Shown: positions 61,530-64,000 of the stretch, one piece after another
Layout of the letters: each line of letters starts with the position of its first letter
How positions within the stretch are numbered: position 1 is the first letter of the stretch
Assembly: GCF_008831285.2 (NCBI RefSeq)
Contig: NC_045149.1
Span: 12,466,629 to 12,530,628, forward strand
Origin: Nymphaea colorata
Taxonomy: Eukaryota; Streptophyta; Magnoliopsida; Nymphaeales; Nymphaeaceae
Direction: 5' to 3'
DNA length: 64,000 nt
Made by a program: the position numbers and the translations under genes
Notes under the pieces: model-generated
Seen by the model: only the letters and a program-made list of their open reading frames with translations
Told to the model about the DNA's origin: nothing
Databases searched by the model: none

Positions 61530-64000
61530 ATGACAGACGCGATGGGGACTCAAAAAGATGTCGTTCTTGACGCGGGCAACGCTTCCAAGACTGAGAACGT
61601 GCCGATCCAGGTCACCTCCATCCGTCTGACCAAGGACAATTACCTATCTTGGTCTGCCGCTCTCGAGATTGGGATTACTAGCCGTGGGCGTCTCTCTTAC
61701 ATCACTGGCGACAAACCTGCGCCCATCAAATCTGATCCTCATTGGGCAACGTGGGCGTTGGAGGACAGCCAAGTGAAGGTATGGATTATCAGCTCCGTGT
61801 CCTCTGATATCCAGCCCCTCATTCTGCGGAAGCCGACCTCTTTTGATATGTGGACTGTGCTTGCGAAGATGTATGGTCGCAAGAAGAGACATCTGCGCAC
61901 CTATCAGATTAAACGCAGTATTTACTCCCTGACACAGGGTGATTTGTCTGTTGCTGCCTTCTATGCTGCCCTGAAGACCAAATGGGAGCAGCTAGATTAT
62001 CATGTGACTGATGAGTGGAAGTGCGGTTCAGATCATTCCCTCTACTGGGAAAAGGAATGGATGGACCGTACGTTTTTGTTTCTGGGAGGCCTGCGGGATG
62101 AATTTGAGTCTATTCGTAGCCAGATTCTTAATGGTGATGAGATTCCGGGGATAGAGGAAGTATATGCTCGAGTTGAGTCTGAAGAACAACGTCGCCAGGT
62201 GATGCATCTTGACACCGGTCATGGCCCTTCTGCCTTTGTCAGCCGTGCCTCTGGGACTGGGCAGCGTCCTGCCCGGCATTGCACTCATTGCAACAAGTTG
62301 GGGCATTCGGTGGATTTCTGTTGGGATCTTCATCCCGAGAAGAGACTGGTCAGAGGTCGTCCTCCCTCTGGCAAGCGCAGCCCTTCTGTGTCTGATTCCA
62401 GTCAAAGCAATTCTTCTAGTGGTGCAAAGTCCAAGCTGTCCCCTGCTCAACTCAAGGAGCTACAGGCGTACATCAGCCTCCTATCTACTACCCCTGAGGA
62501 GTCCTCCACGTCTGAAGGGGCTCAGCTAGCCCAAGCCCTCGTTGCCTCGACTGATCAAGGTAACCCTTCTCTTGGTGATTGGATTGTTGATAGTGGAGCC
62601 ACTCACCACATGACAGGGGACTCTAAACTCTTTCAAGAATATCAACTTTCCTCTGGCAAGCAACGCGTGTCTATGGCAGATGGGTCTTCTATCTCTGTGG
62701 CTGGGAAAGGGAGCTTGTCCCTGTTGAACAAATACCGTCTCCACAATGCCCTGCATGTTCCAAATATTCCTGTGAACTTACTCTCTGTCAGCAGTATTAC
62801 TAAAGAATTAAACTGTAATCTGATTTTCTCTACTGATCACTGTTCCCTGCAGGACTTGGTGACGGGGAAGAAGATTGGGATTGGTTCGGTTACTGATGGG
62901 CTCTACAGATTGCCGGTGCAAGTTGCTTCAGCATTGATTTCTGCCACGAGTGGGCACTTGTCTGGGGTGAATGATAGATCTACTGTTCTGCGATGGCACG
63001 AGCGTCTTGGACATCTCCCATTCCAGTTAATAAAGAAGTTGTTTCCTCATTTGTTTGCTTCTGTCTCCATTGACTCATTCGCTTGTGAAGTGTGTCAATT
63101 GGCTAAACATGTCAGGGCTTCGTACCCTATCTCATTGAATAAAACCACTCATCCGTTTGCCTTAGTTCATTCCGATGTTTGGGGTCCTTCTGGAGTACCC
63201 ACGTGTGGTGGTTGTCACTATTTTTTGACGCTTATTGATGATTACTCTACATGTACGTTCGTGTACTTGTTGCAAGAACGTAGTCAGGTTCCAGTAGTTG
63301 TGAAAAACTTTGTTGCCTTTGTTGAGACTCAATTCCATACAACTGTTCAAGCTTTCCGTACGGATAATGCTAGGGAATATGTCTCTCAATCCCTTGATGA
63401 TTTCTTGAAAGGCAAGGGTATTGTTCATGAAACCTCTTGTAGTTATACCCCTCCTCAAAATGGTATAGCTGAACATAAAAATCGTCATCTTTTGAATGTT
63501 ACCCGGGCCATTATGTTCCAACGCCATGTCCCGAAGCGGTATTGGGGTGATGCACTTCTCACTAGTGCACACCTCATTAACCGTATGCCTACTAGGGTGT
63601 TGGATGGTCAGTCTCCTTATTCTACCCTGTGGCCCACTCAGAATCCGTGGCCTCTTACTCCTTGTGTCTTTGGGTGCAGTTGTTTTGTGCATAATCATAG
63701 CCCTACTCTAAAAAAACTTGATCCCCGGTCTATTAAAGGAGTTTTCTTGGGGTACTCTTCCACTCAGAAAGGGTACAAATGTGTGGATCCTACTACTTCC
63801 AAAGTGTATGTTTCGAGGGATGTCACATTTCATGAACATGAGTCGTATTTTTCGGTGAATCCTCTTCAGGGGGAGTGTCTTGGGAACAAAGGGGAAGAGT
63901 ATTCCTCTAATCAGCTGATTCAGTTTATGGAGTTTTTGGACTACAAGGTTAGTCTTAGTGTGATTGACACGGTCACGGTCAGTAATGAGAAGGGCAGTCA
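61530..64000 (+). CDS. Copia gag-pol polyprotein, 5' part, open to the window edge
   Basis: First in-frame ATG at 61530 (a second, MGTQKDVVLDAG, at 61542). The frame stays open for 823 codons to the edge. Gag has YLSWSAALEIG near the start, then FDMWTVLAKMYGRKK, and the CCHC knuckle CTHCNKLGHSVDFC at about 62280-62323. Protease is DWIVDSGATHHMTG (about 62577-62618). The integrase finger runs WHERLGHLPFQ to CEVCQLAKH. The integrase core has VHSDVWGP, AFRTDNAREY and PPQNGIAEHKNRHL for the D-D-E triad. The integrase C-terminus reads GVFLGYSSTQKGYKCVDP. RT and RNase H should follow outside. All motifs seen are intact. Confidence 0.93.
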   Translation, partial: MTDAMGTQKDVVLDAGNASKTENVPIQVTSIRLTKDNYLSWSAALEIGITSRGRLSYITGDKPAPIKSDPHWATWALEDSQVKVWIISSVSSDIQPLILRKPTSFDMWTVLAKMYGRKKRHLRTYQIKRSIYSLTQGDLSVAAFYAALKTKWEQLDYHVTDEWKCGSDHSLYWEKEWMDRTFLFLGGLRDEFESIRSQILNGDEIPGIEEVYARVESEEQRRQVMHLDTGHGPSAFVSRASGTGQRPARHCTHCNKLGHSVDFCWDLHPEKRLVRGRPPSGKRSPSVSDSSQSNSSSGAKSKLSPAQLKELQAYISLLSTTPEESSTSEGAQLAQALVASTDQGNPSLGDWIVDSGATHHMTGDSKLFQEYQLSSGKQRVSMADGSSISVAGKGSLSLLNKYRLHNALHVPNIPVNLLSVSSITKELNCNLIFSTDHCSLQDLVTGKKIGIGSVTDGLYRLPVQVASALISATSGHLSGVNDRSTVLRWHERLGHLPFQLIKKLFPHLFASVSIDSFACEVCQLAKHVRASYPISLNKTTHPFALVHSDVWGPSGVPTCGGCHYFLTLIDDYSTCTFVYLLQERSQVPVVVKNFVAFVETQFHTTVQAFRTDNAREYVSQSLDDFLKGKGIVHETSCSYTPPQNGIAEHKNRHLLNVTRAIMFQRHVPKRYWGDALLTSAHLINRMPTRVLDGQSPYSTLWPTQNPWPLTPCVFGCSCFVHNHSPTLKKLDPRSIKGVFLGYSSTQKGYKCVDPTTSKVYVSRDVTFHEHESYFSVNPLQGECLGNKGEEYSSNQLIQFMEFLDYKVSLSVIDTVTVSNEKGS

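Larger units (their letters stand above)
60831..64000 (+). mobile_element. Copia LTR retrotransposon, apparently intact, runs off the window
   Basis: The 5' LTR is 60831-61114, starting TGTTAGAATATG and ending TTTCTACA. The primer-binding site TGGTATCAGAGCC follows immediately at 61115-61127. A leader rich in CGCCGC triplets precedes an uninterrupted gag-pol frame from 61530 to the window edge. The LTR has a TATA box (TATATATT, 60939-60946). It lies in TPP2 intron 22 in the sense orientation. The 3' half and 3' LTR are outside the window. Confidence 0.93.

Noticed and set aside
61008-61530. Arg/Ser-rich frames in the CGCCGC-rich leader of the Copia element
   Set aside because: Triplet-biased leader sequence. 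The real gag-pol frame starts at 61530 with recognisable domains.

Overview
This is nuclear DNA of a flowering plant. It carries two plant housekeeping genes, both on the + strand, each split into many small exons by introns that are themselves packed with plant transposable elements: Gypsy/Tekay-type and Copia LTR retrotransposons, TRIMs, and hAT-like and other MITEs. Intron sizes of 3 to 13 kb point to a TE-rich genome. The species cannot be read from the sequence.

Layout. 1-2230 is upstream DNA with one MITE. 2231-12731 is CLPP6, a nuclear gene for a catalytic subunit of the plastid Clp protease. I resolve ten coding exons whose lengths sum to 756 nt (251 residues plus stop). 12732-17714 is intergenic. 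17715-25441 is a degenerate Tekay/Del-type Gypsy element with a 3 kb 5' LTR and a truncated 3' LTR. From 25966 to beyond the right edge is TPP2, tripeptidyl-peptidase II. The 22 exons found here total 2700 nt (900 codons), about two thirds of the usual plant protein, and the 3' end lies outside the window.

The TPP2 introns are a TE graveyard. Intron 5 holds a TRIM array (three 190-bp LTRs, two 76-bp internal domains, 5-bp TSD) whose first LTR is interrupted by a scrambled Tekay fragment. Intron 9 holds a long-TIR element with a 36-bp tandem repeat, a MITE fragment and a hAT remnant. Intron 11 (13 kb) holds a decayed Copia element, Copia fragments, an old Tekay-type LTR with a younger solo LTR nested inside it (perfect 5-bp TSD), another TRIM LTR, a Copia RT fragment and a hAT-like palindromic element. 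Introns 16 and 19 hold further terminal-inverted-repeat elements. Intron 22 holds a young Copia element with an uninterrupted gag-pol frame running off the window.

The two host genes are not an operon and work separately. CLPP6 belongs to the proteolytic ring of the stromal Clp core. TPP2 trims tripeptides from oligopeptides downstream of larger proteases. I see no CRISPR, prokaryotic operon, rRNA or tRNA gene. The most unusual structures are the TRIM/Tekay chimera, the ATG-only first coding exon of CLPP6, and a Gly-to-Ala change next to the catalytic His of TPP2.
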